A stretch of 64,000 nucleotides of DNA. Source: Umezawaea endophytica. Lineage in GTDB: Bacteria > Actinomycetota > Actinomycetes > Mycobacteriales > Pseudonocardiaceae. The stretch lies in assembly GCF_025061645.1 (NCBI RefSeq), contig NZ_JANYMP010000001.1, positions 571,591 through 635,590 of the forward strand, read 5' to 3'. Below, piece by piece: positions 1-8,061 of this stretch. Below the pieces are notes generated by a model. The model did no database searches. It was not told the DNA's origin and was given only the letters and a program-made list of their open reading frames with translations. Position 1 is the stretch's first letter, and the number at the start of each line of letters is the position of its first letter. The translations under genes were made by a program, and so were the position numbers.

Positions 1-768
1 GCCCGCGAGGAGGACGGCCGCGCCGGGTGCGAGCGCGGCGGACGCGTTCACGTAGATGGCGCTGATGCCGTCGTAGAGCAGGCGGCCCCAGTCGTAGGCG
101 GGCGCCTGGACGCCGAGGCCGATGAAGGACAGGCCCGCGAAGGACAGCAGCGCGTTGCCCGCGCCGATGGTGGCGTTGACGACCAGCGGCTCGGCGATGT
201 TCGGCAGCACGTGGCGGAACAGGACCCGGACCCGGCCCACGCCCGCGATCCTGGCCGCGGCGACGTAGTCGCGCGCCGCGACCCCCGCCACCAGCGTCTG
301 GGTGAGGCGGGCGAACGAGGGGGCGCCCGCGAGTCCGATGGCGAGCACCGCGCCGGTCGCGCCGGTGCCGAAGATGACCGCGAAGAACAGGGCCAGCAGC
401 AGTCCGGGGAAGGCGACGGCGGTGTTGACCGCGGCCGTCACCAGCCTGCCGCCGCGCCTGCCGAGCACGAACGGCGCCGACCCGAGCAACAGGCCCGCGC
501 CCACCGCGATCACGATGGCGATCAGGGCCAGCAGGATCGACAGCCGGGCGGCGACGAGGACCCGCAGGAGGATGTCCCGACCGAGGTTGTCCGTCCCCGC
601 CCAGTGCTCACCCGACGGCGGGGCCAGGATGTCGTTGGTGTCGACGACATCCGCCCCGCTCCCCCACAGGACCGGTCCGAAGCAGGCGAGGGCGAGCACC
701 GCGACCACCAGCACGGTCGCCGTGAGGCCGAGCGGGGTGCGGACGACCCGCGACCAGCGTCCGTGCAT
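1..768 (-). CDS. Dipeptide/oligopeptide ABC transporter permease, DppC type (partial)
   Basis: Second channel subunit of a peptide/nickel-class ABC importer in the cytoplasmic membrane. 256 codons are visible from the ATG at 768; the stop lies beyond the left edge. One N-terminal membrane segment is followed by the family signature GTDNLGRDILLRV and a multi-pass permease domain whose cytoplasmic coupling loop ends in RHVLPN. It begins 3 bp after the stop of the DppB-like gene, so the two are cotranscribed. The ATPase genes are expected further left. The substrate cannot be read from the permease; the neighbouring peptidases and racemase suggest peptides. Confidence 0.9.
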   Translation of the reverse strand, partial: MHGRWSRVVRTPLGLTATVLVVAVLALACFGPVLWGSGADVVDTNDILAPPSGEHWAGTDNLGRDILLRVLVAARLSILLALIAIVIAVGAGLLLGSAPFVLGRRGGRLVTAAVNTAVAFPGLLLALFFAVIFGTGATGAVLAIGLAGAPSFARLTQTLVAGVAARDYVAAARIAGVGRVRVLFRHVLPNIAEPLVVNATIGAGNALLSFAGLSFIGLGVQAPAYDWGRLLYDGISAIYVNASAALAPGAAVLLAG

Positions 769-771
769 CCG

Positions 772-1773
772 TCAGTCCTCCCGGATCGTCGAGCGGGGAT
801 CGAGCAGGGCGAGCGAGACGTCGACGACCAGGTTGGTGATCAGCACGCCCACGCCGTAGACGAGGACGATCGCCTGCACCACCGGGTAGTCCTTGGTGAG
901 GATCGACTGGACGATCGTGCTGCCCAGTCCCGGCCAGGCGAAGACGTTCTCCACCAGGACGGTGCCCGCGACCATCGAGCTGAGCAGGAGCCCGCCCAGC
1001 GTCAGCGCCGCGGTCACGGCGTTCGGCAGCGCGTGTCCCAGGTAGACGGTCCGCGCCGGGAGCCGCTTGGCGCGCGCGGTGCGGACGAAGTCCGCCTCCA
1101 GCACGCCGACCATCTCGACGCGGACGATCCTGGCGAGGATCGCCGCGGGCCCGATCGCCAGCGAGAACACCGGGAGCAGGTACGCGGCGGCGGTCTCGTC
1201 GCCCGCCACCGGGAGCAGTTCGAGGCGGATCCCGAACACGTAGATCAGCGCGACGCCGATCAGGAAGTCCGGCACCGTCGCCACGACGACGCTGGTCGTG
1301 GTGAAGGCCAGCTCGGTGCGCCGCCCGTGGCCGCGCCGGGTCAGCACGCCCGTGGCGACGCCCAGCGGGATCGCCACCACCACGGCGGCCACGAAGGCCA
1401 GCAGCGCCAACGACAACGTGGCCGGGAGCCGCTGCGCGACGACGTCGGACACCGGGAGCTGGGACGAGATCGACGTCCCGAGGTCGCCGGTGAACAACCC
1501 CTCCAGGTAGCGCAGGTACTGGGTGAGGATCGGGTCGTTCAGCCCCAGCGCCTCCCGGCGCGCCTCGACCAGCGCCGTGGGCGCGGTGGGGCCGAGCGCG
1601 CCCCGGACCGGGTCACCCGGAATGAGGTGGATCATGGCGAAGGACGCCGTCACCAGCACCCAGAGCGAGACCAGCAGCCGCCCCAGGCGTCTGACCGCGA
1701 ACCGCGCCCACGGTCGGGGCCGGGGCCCCGACCGCTCCGCGGGTGGGCTCGGGGCTGTCGACGTCACCGACAT
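772..1773 (-). CDS. Dipeptide/oligopeptide ABC transporter permease, DppB type
   Basis: First channel subunit of the same importer, 333 residues, near the usual family size. I chose the ATG at 1773 because GGAGGAAG lies at good spacing in front of it; the in-frame GTG at 1779 sits on top of that ribosome site. The protein has an N-terminal membrane helix, the DppB-type stretch IPGDPVRGALGPTAP (about residues 50-65), and a five- to six-helix permease domain with the coupling loop LGHALPNAVTAALT near residue 250. It lies between the binding-protein gene (18 bp upstream) and the DppC-like gene (3-bp gap), in the order expected of a dpp operon. Confidence 0.9.
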   Translation of the reverse strand: MSVTSTAPSPPAERSGPRPRPWARFAVRRLGRLLVSLWVLVTASFAMIHLIPGDPVRGALGPTAPTALVEARREALGLNDPILTQYLRYLEGLFTGDLGTSISSQLPVSDVVAQRLPATLSLALLAFVAAVVVAIPLGVATGVLTRRGHGRRTELAFTTTSVVVATVPDFLIGVALIYVFGIRLELLPVAGDETAAAYLLPVFSLAIGPAAILARIVRVEMVGVLEADFVRTARAKRLPARTVYLGHALPNAVTAALTLGGLLLSSMVAGTVLVENVFAWPGLGSTIVQSILTKDYPVVQAIVLVYGVGVLITNLVVDVSLALLDPRSTIRED

Positions 1774-1791
1774 GTCCACCTTCCTCCGTCG

Positions 1792-3387
1792 CTACTTCGC
1801 CAGCACGCGGATGCTCGTGGGGATGAGCTGGCCCGGCACCTCGAACTCGGCGCCCTTGCCGAACATCCGCGCGAGCTTGGCGGCGAACGGCACGATGTCC
1901 GCCTTCTCGATCAGGCCGGATTCCGCCGCCAGCCAGGCCTCGCACCCGGCGACACCGGGGATCGCCATGGCCGCCGCGACCGCCTTCTCGTAGTCGGCGT
2001 CGGTGATGGCGGCGAAGTTGGTGCCCGCGGGGGCCGCCGGACCGGACAGGAACGGCACGAGCTGGTCCGGGCTGCTGACGTTGAGCGAGACCCAGGTGAC
2101 GTCCCAGTCGCCCGCGCCGAAGATGGTGCTGGTCAACGTCGTCTCGTCCTGGCTGCGCGCGGTGGCCTCGACGCCGACCGCCTTCCACTGCTGCACGGCG
2201 AGTTCGGCCGCCGCGTCACCGGCGCTGCCGTTGTTGTTCTGGTACAGGAAGACCAGCGCCAGCGGCTTGCCGTCCTTGGCGCGCTTGCCGTCGCCGCCCG
2301 CCTTCCAGCCCGCCTCGTCGAGCAGGGCGGCCGCCGCCTTGACGTCACCCGCGGGCAGCGCCTTCGACACGGAGTCGCCGGGGCAGGCGACCGGCTCGTT
2401 CGCGGCCAGGGTGGTGGCCGCGGTGCCCTTGTCCGACGTGAGCACCTTCCGCAACTGCGGGAGGTCCAGCGCCTGCGTCAATGCCTTGCGCACCTTGGGA
2501 TCGCTGGTGACCCGGCCCGCGGCGTGGTTGTACCACTGCTCCCCCACCAGTGCCGGGGTGTCGGCCGAGAACAGGCCCGCCTTCTCCAGCCGCTCCGCGT
2601 CCGGGCCGGCGATCTGGGCGCCGTTCAACCCACCGGACAGCAGCAGGTTCGCCGCGGTCGTCTCGTTCTGCACGACCTTGACCACGACGGTCTTCGGCAG
2701 GCCCTTGGTCGCGGTCGTGGCGCCGTTGGGGCCCCACGTGTAGCCCTCGCGGACCGTGTAGGTGTAGTGGTCGCCCGGCGCGGCCTCGGTGAGCTGGTAC
2801 GGCCCGGTGCCCGCGGTGGCCGTCTTCAACGCCGAGCGGTCCGCCATTCCCTTGGGGCACACCATGGGCAGGTTCGCCAGTCCGTTGAGGACGAACGGCG
2901 CGGGCTGGGCGAGCGTGACCGTCACGGTGCCCTTCGCGTCGTCGCCGACCGAGGTGGCGCCCGGCGGGAAGAACGTGCCCAGGAAAGGACTCTTGTTGTT
3001 CGGGTCGGCGACGAAGTTGAGGTTCGCGGCCACGTCGGCGGCGGTCAGCTTCGCGCCGTCGGCGCAGGTGATGCCCTCGGCCAGCGTCAGCGTGACCGCG
3101 AGGTCCTTGGCCTCCCAGGTCTTGGCGAGCCCGGACTTGATCTCACCGGTCTTGCCGTCGACGCTGAGCAGCGGGTCGTAGGCGAACTGGGTGACGGTGA
3201 ACAGCGTGCTGCCCGCGCCCATCTGCGGGTCGAGGCTGCCGGGGTCCGAGGAGACCCCGAGGGTGAAGGTCCCGCCGTCGACGACCTCGGCCTTGCCGCC
3301 ACCGGTCGAGGCGCCCCCGCAGCCGGCGAGCGCGGCGGCGACCAGGCAGAGGGACAGGCCGTAGGTGCCTGCTGTGGTCCGCTTCAT
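1792..3387 (-). CDS. Peptide ABC transporter substrate-binding lipoprotein (SBP family 5)
   Basis: Extracytoplasmic ligand-binding component of the importer, 531 residues. The N-terminus is a lipoprotein signal with lipobox LAGC (Cys23), so the mature protein is anchored to the outer face of the membrane. The body follows the SBP_bac_5 plan: GGTFTLGVSSDPGSLDPQ after the linker, then FAYDPLLSVDG, and a C-terminal lobe. A GGAG ribosome site precedes the ATG. It is the first gene of the dpp-like operon. The TnpB element begins roughly 100 bp upstream of its start, between this operon and the serine hydrolase gene. Family 5 proteins bind di-/oligopeptides, nickel complexes or opines; the ligand here is inferred only from context. 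Confidence 0.9.
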   Translation of the reverse strand: MKRTTAGTYGLSLCLVAAALAGCGGASTGGGKAEVVDGGTFTLGVSSDPGSLDPQMGAGSTLFTVTQFAYDPLLSVDGKTGEIKSGLAKTWEAKDLAVTLTLAEGITCADGAKLTAADVAANLNFVADPNNKSPFLGTFFPPGATSVGDDAKGTVTVTLAQPAPFVLNGLANLPMVCPKGMADRSALKTATAGTGPYQLTEAAPGDHYTYTVREGYTWGPNGATTATKGLPKTVVVKVVQNETTAANLLLSGGLNGAQIAGPDAERLEKAGLFSADTPALVGEQWYNHAAGRVTSDPKVRKALTQALDLPQLRKVLTSDKGTAATTLAANEPVACPGDSVSKALPAGDVKAAAALLDEAGWKAGGDGKRAKDGKPLALVFLYQNNNGSAGDAAAELAVQQWKAVGVEATARSQDETTLTSTIFGAGDWDVTWVSLNVSSPDQLVPFLSGPAAPAGTNFAAITDADYEKAVAAAMAIPGVAGCEAWLAAESGLIEKADIVPFAAKLARMFGKGAEFEVPGQLIPTSIRVLAK

Positions 3388-3496
3388 GGGAACTCCAATC
3401 GGTAGGTGCCCCGGTCTTCAGACCTGCCACGAGCCGATCCGCGGACGGCGTCGGGAACGGTTCGGTACGAAGCGGACGGGCTCTGTCGATCCACAT

Positions 3497-3518
3497 CCGC
3501 AGACCGGATAGTCTGCGG
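3497..3518 (+). repeat. Left-end hairpin of the tnpB element
   Basis: CCGCAGAC and GTCTGCGG form a perfect 8-bp stem around a 6-nt loop. The hairpin ends three bases before the tnpB GTG. In IS605-family elements a subterminal palindrome of this kind is the single-stranded recognition site for the Y1 transposase; it could equally shape the tnpB leader RNA. Confidence 0.5.
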
Positions 3519-3521
3519 AAC

Positions 3522-4667
3522 GTGTCGGTGAAGGTGGTGAAACGTGCGTACCGCTATCGCTGCTATCCCGACGAAAAGCAAGCGGTGGAGTTGTTGCGGA
3601 CCTTCGGCTGCGTCCGGCTGGTGTACAACCGGGCGTTGGATGCCCGCACCACCGCGTGGCGTCAGGAACAGCGGCGGGTCGACTATGAGGACACTTCGGC
3701 GTTGCTCACCGCGTGGAAGCGGACCGACGAGTTCGGATTCCTGAACGAGGTGTCGTCGGTGCCGTTGCAGCAGTGCTTGCGGCACCAGCAGAAGGCGTTC
3801 GCCAACTTCTTCGGCAAACGTGCCGCGTACCACAAGTTCAAGTCCCGCAAGAAGTCCCGAGCATCGGCGGAGTACACGCGATCCGGGTTCCGTTGGCGCG
3901 ACGGTGAACTGACCCTGGCGAAGATGGATGCCCCGCTGGCGGTCGTGTGGTCGCGTCCGCTGCCCGAGGGCACCGAGCCCTCGACGGTGACGGTGTCGCG
4001 CGATCCGGCCGGGCGGTGGCACGTGTCGATCCTGGTCGAGGCCACTGTCCACCAGTACACGCCGCTGAAGGCGGTTGTCGGTGTCGACGCCGGACTGACC
4101 TGTCTGGTGGCCCTCTCGACCGGGGAGAAGATCACCAACCCGAGACACGAGGCACGGGAACGGGTCGCGTTGGCCCGTGCGCAACGGAACCTGGCACGAA
4201 AGGCCAAGGGCTCGAAAAACCGGGCCAAGGCCAGGGTGGGAGTCGCCCGCGTTCACGCCCGGATCGCGGACCGGCGGCGGGACGTGTTGCACAAGCTGAC
4301 CACTCGACTCGTTCGTGAGAACCAAACGATCGTGATCGAGGACCTGGCAGTCCGCAACATGCTCGGCAATCGAGCGCTGGCCCGCGCGATCAGCGACGCG
4401 TCCTGGTCGGAGTTCCGATCCATGCTGACCTACAAGGCCGACTGGTACGGCCGCTCCGTGGTCGTGGTGGACCGGTGGTTTCCTTCCAGCAAGACGTGCT
4501 CGCGCTGCGGGCACGTGCTCGACACGTTGCCCTTGGGCGTGCGGGAGTGGACATGCCCCGGTTGTGGCGAGGTCCACGACCGGGATGTCAACGCCGCACG
4601 GAACATCCTGGCCGCCGGGCAGGCGGTCGTCGCCTGCGGAGACGGAGTCAGACCAAACCGGCGCTAG
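3522..4667 (+). CDS. tnpB: TnpB RNA-guided endonuclease (IS605/IS1341 family)
   Basis: A 381-residue TnpB, close to the usual 370-410. TnpB proteins are RNA-guided DNA nucleases ancestral to Cas12 and help retain their element at the donor site. All active-site landmarks are present: RuvC-I Asp189 in VVGVDAGL, RuvC-II Glu273 in IVIEDLAV, a zinc ribbon with Cys326, Cys329, Cys345 and Cys348, and RuvC-III Asp355 in HDRDVNAAR. The N-terminal helix-turn-helix region starts RAYRYRCYP. The GTG at 3522 is taken as start; an in-frame GTG lies at 3537. The gene is not broken, so a functional nuclease is plausible. It lies opposite in orientation to the surrounding peptide locus. Confidence 0.9.
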   Translation: MSVKVVKRAYRYRCYPDEKQAVELLRTFGCVRLVYNRALDARTTAWRQEQRRVDYEDTSALLTAWKRTDEFGFLNEVSSVPLQQCLRHQQKAFANFFGKRAAYHKFKSRKKSRASAEYTRSGFRWRDGELTLAKMDAPLAVVWSRPLPEGTEPSTVTVSRDPAGRWHVSILVEATVHQYTPLKAVVGVDAGLTCLVALSTGEKITNPRHEARERVALARAQRNLARKAKGSKNRAKARVGVARVHARIADRRRDVLHKLTTRLVRENQTIVIEDLAVRNMLGNRALARAISDASWSEFRSMLTYKADWYGRSVVVVDRWFPSSKTCSRCGHVLDTLPLGVREWTCPGCGEVHDRDVNAARNILAAGQAVVACGDGVRPNRR

Positions 4668-4778
4668 CAGTCGGTGGGGCATCTGTCGAAGACCTCCCTT
4701 CCGGGGAGAAGGAAACAGGAACTGTTCGCCGTGAGGCGGGCGGAGATCTCCCTGTCCAAGACGGGGAGAGGAAGTCAA
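4640..4778 (+). ncRNA. Candidate reRNA/omegaRNA scaffold of TnpB
   Basis: The end of tnpB and the 110 bases after it make up the conserved right end. It contains a CCTTC/GAAGG mini-hairpin near 4700 and the terminal stem at 4748-4768, then AGGAAGTCAA. In characterised TnpB systems the guide RNA scaffold is transcribed from exactly this stretch, and the guide is the host sequence just outside the right end, here starting GGCGGTTCCGATCC at 4779. The 5' end is a guess. Confidence 0.45.
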
Positions 4779-4824
4779 GGCGGTTCCGATCCGTGCGTTC
4801 GGGTGGATTCGTTGGGAGGGGGTG

Positions 4825-6213
4825 TTAAGCGCCTGCGCGGCGCACCGCGCGGCCGAGGTGCAGGTACAGCGCGTGGCCGGTGCCGTCGTCGCCGAGGAAG
4901 GCGTGCGGCATGTGCATGCCGCGGTCGGCCTCGACCGGGATCAGCATGTCGTCGCGGTAGTGGACGAGTTCGGTCCGCTCGACCTTCCCGCCCATCTCCA
5001 CGTAGAGGCCCTTGGGGATCTGCTCGATCCAGATCCGCTGGTCGGCGTCCTGGCTGACGGTCAGGTCGAACACCGACGCCGAGTACGTGCCGGTGAACCG
5101 CTCGGCGTCGATCGACTGCGGTTCCACGGGCGGCGCGGGGAGCGCGGGCAGCGCGACGTCGGTCAACTCGGCGAACACGTGGCCCACGATGTCGTGGTGG
5201 AGCGCCATCGCGTCGCCGCCGTTGGTCAGCAGCGCGACGACCAGCCCGGACTCGGGCACGATCCGCAGGAACGCGGCCTGGCCGATCGTGTTGCCGTCGT
5301 GGCCGATGATCGGGCCGTCCGGCGTGTCGAACCGCTCGAAGCCCAGCCCCCACGAGGTTCCCATGAGCCCCAACTCGGGCAGGTCCACCTCCCGCTCGTG
5401 CATCCGCGCGGCCGTCCCCGCGGCGAGCACCCGCGTGCCGTCCGCGGCCTGGCCGTCGTCGAGGTGCATGCGGGCGAACGCGACCAGGTCGCGGGGCCGC
5501 ATCGCGAGCATCGAACCCGCCGGGGCGTTCGACCGCGCCATCGCCCACATCGGCGCGGGCACGTACCCCGCGCCCGGCTCCTGCTCGACGTGGCCCACGG
5601 CGGCGCGGAACATGATCGCCTCGTACGGGCCGGTCGCCGCGTGGGTGAGGCCCAGCGGCGTGATGAGGTGCTCGCGCAGGCACACGTCGTACGGCTTGCC
5701 GCGCACCACTTCCACGAGCCTGCCGAGCACGCAGTAGCCCGCGTTGTTGTAGGAGAACCGCTCGCCGGGCGGGAAGAGCTGCGGCACGTCGTGCAGCGTC
5801 GCGACGTACTTCTCGACGCAGTCGTCGCCGACCCCGGTGTCGATGAAGATGTCGCCCTCGAACCCGGCGGTGTGGTTGAGGAGCTGCCGCACGGTGATCC
5901 GCTCGGTGGCCGACTCGTCGGCGACGCGGAACTCGGGGAGGTAGGCGCGGACCGGCTCGTCCAGGTCGACCGAACCCTCGTCGACCAGTTGCAGGACCAG
6001 CGTGCTGGTCCAGAGCTTCGTGATCGAGCCGATCTGGAAGACGGAGTCGGTGGTCGCCTCGACCCCGGTCGCCCTGCTGAGCAGACCGGCGGCTCCGTCG
6101 ACCACCTGGTCACCCTGCCGCACGGCCCACGCCGCGCCGGGAACGTCGTACTTCCGGAGCAGCGACGGAAGCCGCTCGTCAAGCCACGTGTGAACGTCGT
6201 GGAGGTTGCCCAT
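4825..6213 (-). CDS. Class C beta-lactamase-like serine hydrolase (peptidase family S12)
   Basis: 462-residue serine hydrolase of the beta-lactamase/DD-peptidase/D-aminopeptidase fold. The catalytic set is complete: Ser63-x-x-Lys66 in GSITKLW, Tyr155-x-Asn157 in SYNNAG, and His305-Asp-Gly307 in place of the lactamase KTG. HxG versions are common in esterases and D-stereospecific amino-acid hydrolases. No signal peptide is visible, so it probably acts in the cytoplasm. A C-terminal lipocalin-like domain (from about residue 370) follows. It closely resembles the C-terminal half of the 10111-13452 fusion protein. The stop is 47 bp from the TnpB right end; without that element it would sit directly upstream of the dpp operon. 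The precise substrate is unknown. Confidence 0.85.
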   Translation of the reverse strand: MGNLHDVHTWLDERLPSLLRKYDVPGAAWAVRQGDQVVDGAAGLLSRATGVEATTDSVFQIGSITKLWTSTLVLQLVDEGSVDLDEPVRAYLPEFRVADESATERITVRQLLNHTAGFEGDIFIDTGVGDDCVEKYVATLHDVPQLFPPGERFSYNNAGYCVLGRLVEVVRGKPYDVCLREHLITPLGLTHAATGPYEAIMFRAAVGHVEQEPGAGYVPAPMWAMARSNAPAGSMLAMRPRDLVAFARMHLDDGQAADGTRVLAAGTAARMHEREVDLPELGLMGTSWGLGFERFDTPDGPIIGHDGNTIGQAAFLRIVPESGLVVALLTNGGDAMALHHDIVGHVFAELTDVALPALPAPPVEPQSIDAERFTGTYSASVFDLTVSQDADQRIWIEQIPKGLYVEMGGKVERTELVHYRDDMLIPVEADRGMHMPHAFLGDDGTGHALYLHLGRAVRRAGA

Positions 6214-6356
6214 GCACCGGAATGCTAGGAACGAAGCGGACCGCTGTGTTCGTCGTCACGACCGAGTAAACGGCCCCGGCTTGGTCGCGGACGACGAGTC
6301 GAGCGTCGGCAGGGCACCACGACGGCGCGCGGCGACCACGTCGGACCGCGTTCACC

Positions 6357-7979
6357 TCAGCGCGCTCTGCGCGGCACCGAGGACAGGACGCGGAGTTGCA
6401 GCATCGCGGCGAAGCGGGCCTCGGTGTCGGTGAGGTCGAGGTCGCCGATCTCCGCGAGGCGCCGGAGGCGGTAGCGGAAGGTGTTCGGGTGGACGTGGAC
6501 GGCCGCGGAGGCGGCGATGACGTCGCCGAAGGCGTCGAGCCACGCGCTCAGGGTCTCCACGAGGTTGGCCGTGTGCTGCTCGTCGTAGGCGATCAGCTTG
6601 GCGATGGCGCCGGTGGGGCGGTCGCGCTGGGCGGCGGCCAGGTCGCGCAGCTCCAGCACGAGCGCTTCCACGTGGACGTCCGACAGGCAGGCGGTGCGGC
6701 GGGCGCCACCCGCGCGCAGGACGCGCAGGACGCGGTCGGCGTTGGCGCGGGCGGGCGGCAGGTCGGTGGTGTCGACGGCGACGGGGCTGACGGCGATGAC
6801 GGCGCGGGTCCGGTCGCCGACGCGGTCGAGGAAGTCGGCGGCGACGCTGAGGGCCCGGTCGTCCCCGTCGGCGGTCGACGGCACGAGCCCGTAGGTGACG
6901 TCGCCGATCAGCGCGGTCGCGCAGCGGGGGTGCAGCGCGCTCAGGTGCATCGACAGCGCGTCGCCGAGCCGCTGGCGTTCGGTGGCCAGCGCGGCTTCGG
7001 TGGCCGTGGTCCCGCCGGGGTGCGTGGTGGCCATCGCGAGGACGACCACCGGGCGGCCCGCCAGGCCCAGGCGGTCCAGCGCGTCGCGGGCGCCGGGCCC
7101 GCCTTCGAGCGCGGTGCCGAGCAGGTCCGTGCGCAGCCTGCGCTCCACGTCGGCGCCCGCGCGGATGCGGAGCATGTGCAGCGCCACCAGCCTGGCCGCG
7201 TCGACCAGGGCCGTGGCGCGGTCGGTGCCGAGCGGTTCTCGCACGGCCGCCCAGATCGAGCCGAGCACCTCGTCCCCCGCGCGCACGGCCACGGCGACGC
7301 GCGGCAGCGACGACTCCGTCACCGGCTCGATGTACACCGGCTGGTCGGTGCTGTACAGGTCGTGGAACACGCCCCGCTCGACCAGCACGCGCGCGTACTT
7401 CTCCGGCACCTGGCGGCCGAGGATCGTCTCCACCCGGCCCGTGTCCGCCTCGTCCTGCCGACCGGAGAACGCCAGCACGCGCGACCCGCGGTCCTCGATC
7501 GTCACCGGCGCGTCGAGCAGGGCGCCGACCGCGTTGGCCAGCGCGAACAGGTCGCCGGACGGCATGCCGCCGAGCGTCTCCGGCCCCAGTCCGCCGATGT
7601 CGTCCTCGGCGAGCAGCGCCCGCAGCATCGCGGCGAGCTGCGCCCACGACGCCCCGCGGGTCAGCCCGAGCAGCGCCACGCCGGACTCGTCGACCGCCGC
7701 GAGCACCTCCTCCGACACCGGCACGGGCGCCCGCACCACGAGTCCCACGGCGGTTTGCCCGCCCGCCGCGCGCAGCAGGTCCGCGATGTCCTCGGACGAC
7801 CCGAGCCCGACGCCCAGCACGAGCGCGTTCGGCGGTGGCGGCGCGTCGTCCAGCGGGTCGTGGATCGTGACGCCGCCGATGGCGCGCGCCCGGTCCGGAT
7901 GGCCGTGGACGAGTTCCAGCAGCGTCGCGCCGAGGTCGTCGAGCACTCGGCCGAGGCCGGTGTGGGGTCGCGGGGTCAC
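6357..7979 (-). CDS. PucR/CdaR-family transcriptional regulator
   Basis: 540-residue cytoplasmic regulator starting with GTG at 7979. The N-terminal third (about residues 10-130) matches the PucR purine-catabolism regulator domain, a central GAF-like region follows, and the C-terminus carries the PucR_2 winged helix with HVHPNTFRYRLRRL (around residues 500-515). Members usually activate amino acid, purine or sugar-diacid catabolic genes nearby. It stands between the serine hydrolase (143 bp downstream) and the racemase gene (82 bp upstream). A perfect 18-bp palindrome at 8013-8030 lies in its own leader, suggesting autoregulation, and related palindromes precede two other genes of the locus. 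Confidence 0.88.
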   Translation of the reverse strand: MTPRPHTGLGRVLDDLGATLLELVHGHPDRARAIGGVTIHDPLDDAPPPPNALVLGVGLGSSEDIADLLRAAGGQTAVGLVVRAPVPVSEEVLAAVDESGVALLGLTRGASWAQLAAMLRALLAEDDIGGLGPETLGGMPSGDLFALANAVGALLDAPVTIEDRGSRVLAFSGRQDEADTGRVETILGRQVPEKYARVLVERGVFHDLYSTDQPVYIEPVTESSLPRVAVAVRAGDEVLGSIWAAVREPLGTDRATALVDAARLVALHMLRIRAGADVERRLRTDLLGTALEGGPGARDALDRLGLAGRPVVVLAMATTHPGGTTATEAALATERQRLGDALSMHLSALHPRCATALIGDVTYGLVPSTADGDDRALSVAADFLDRVGDRTRAVIAVSPVAVDTTDLPPARANADRVLRVLRAGGARRTACLSDVHVEALVLELRDLAAAQRDRPTGAIAKLIAYDEQHTANLVETLSAWLDAFGDVIAASAAVHVHPNTFRYRLRRLAEIGDLDLTDTEARFAAMLQLRVLSSVPRRAR

Positions 7980-8012
7980 CCCACGAAACTAGGCCCATCC
8001 GCGCGGCGGGAC

Positions 8013-8030
8013 TTCGTCCGCGCGGACGAA
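8013..8030. promoter_or_regulatory. 18-bp palindromic candidate PucR operator, copy 1
   Basis: TTCGTCCGCGCGGACGAA is a perfect palindrome between the PucR-family gene and the racemase gene, 33 bp from the regulator's start codon. It shares its 12-bp core GTCCGCGCGGAC exactly with the 10052-10067 site and with one mismatch with 13541-13558. Confidence 0.6.
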
Positions 8031-8061
8031 AACCTCTCTTTCACTCGTCGTGGTGGATGAA

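Larger units (their letters stand above)
3490..4778 (+). mobile_element. IS605/IS1341-type element carrying only tnpB
   Basis: The element is defined by a tnpB gene flanked by subterminal hairpins. At the left a perfect 8-bp inverted repeat (3497-3504 and 3511-3518, 6-nt loop) lies just ahead of the tnpB start. At the right a 9-bp stem with one G.T pair (4748-4756 and 4760-4768, loop CAA) is followed by AGGAAGTCAA, ending at 4778, a layout typical of IS605-family right ends. There is no tnpA gene for the Y1 transposase, so movement would need one in trans. The exact left boundary is approximate. No target-site duplication is expected for this family. Confidence 0.6.

Noticed and set aside
211-3405. 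Plus-strand open frame of more than 1000 codons opposite the dpp-like operon
   Set aside because: Its product is Arg/Gly/Asp-rich without any domain, and the minus strand carries three textbook ABC genes; it is an antisense shadow caused by high GC.
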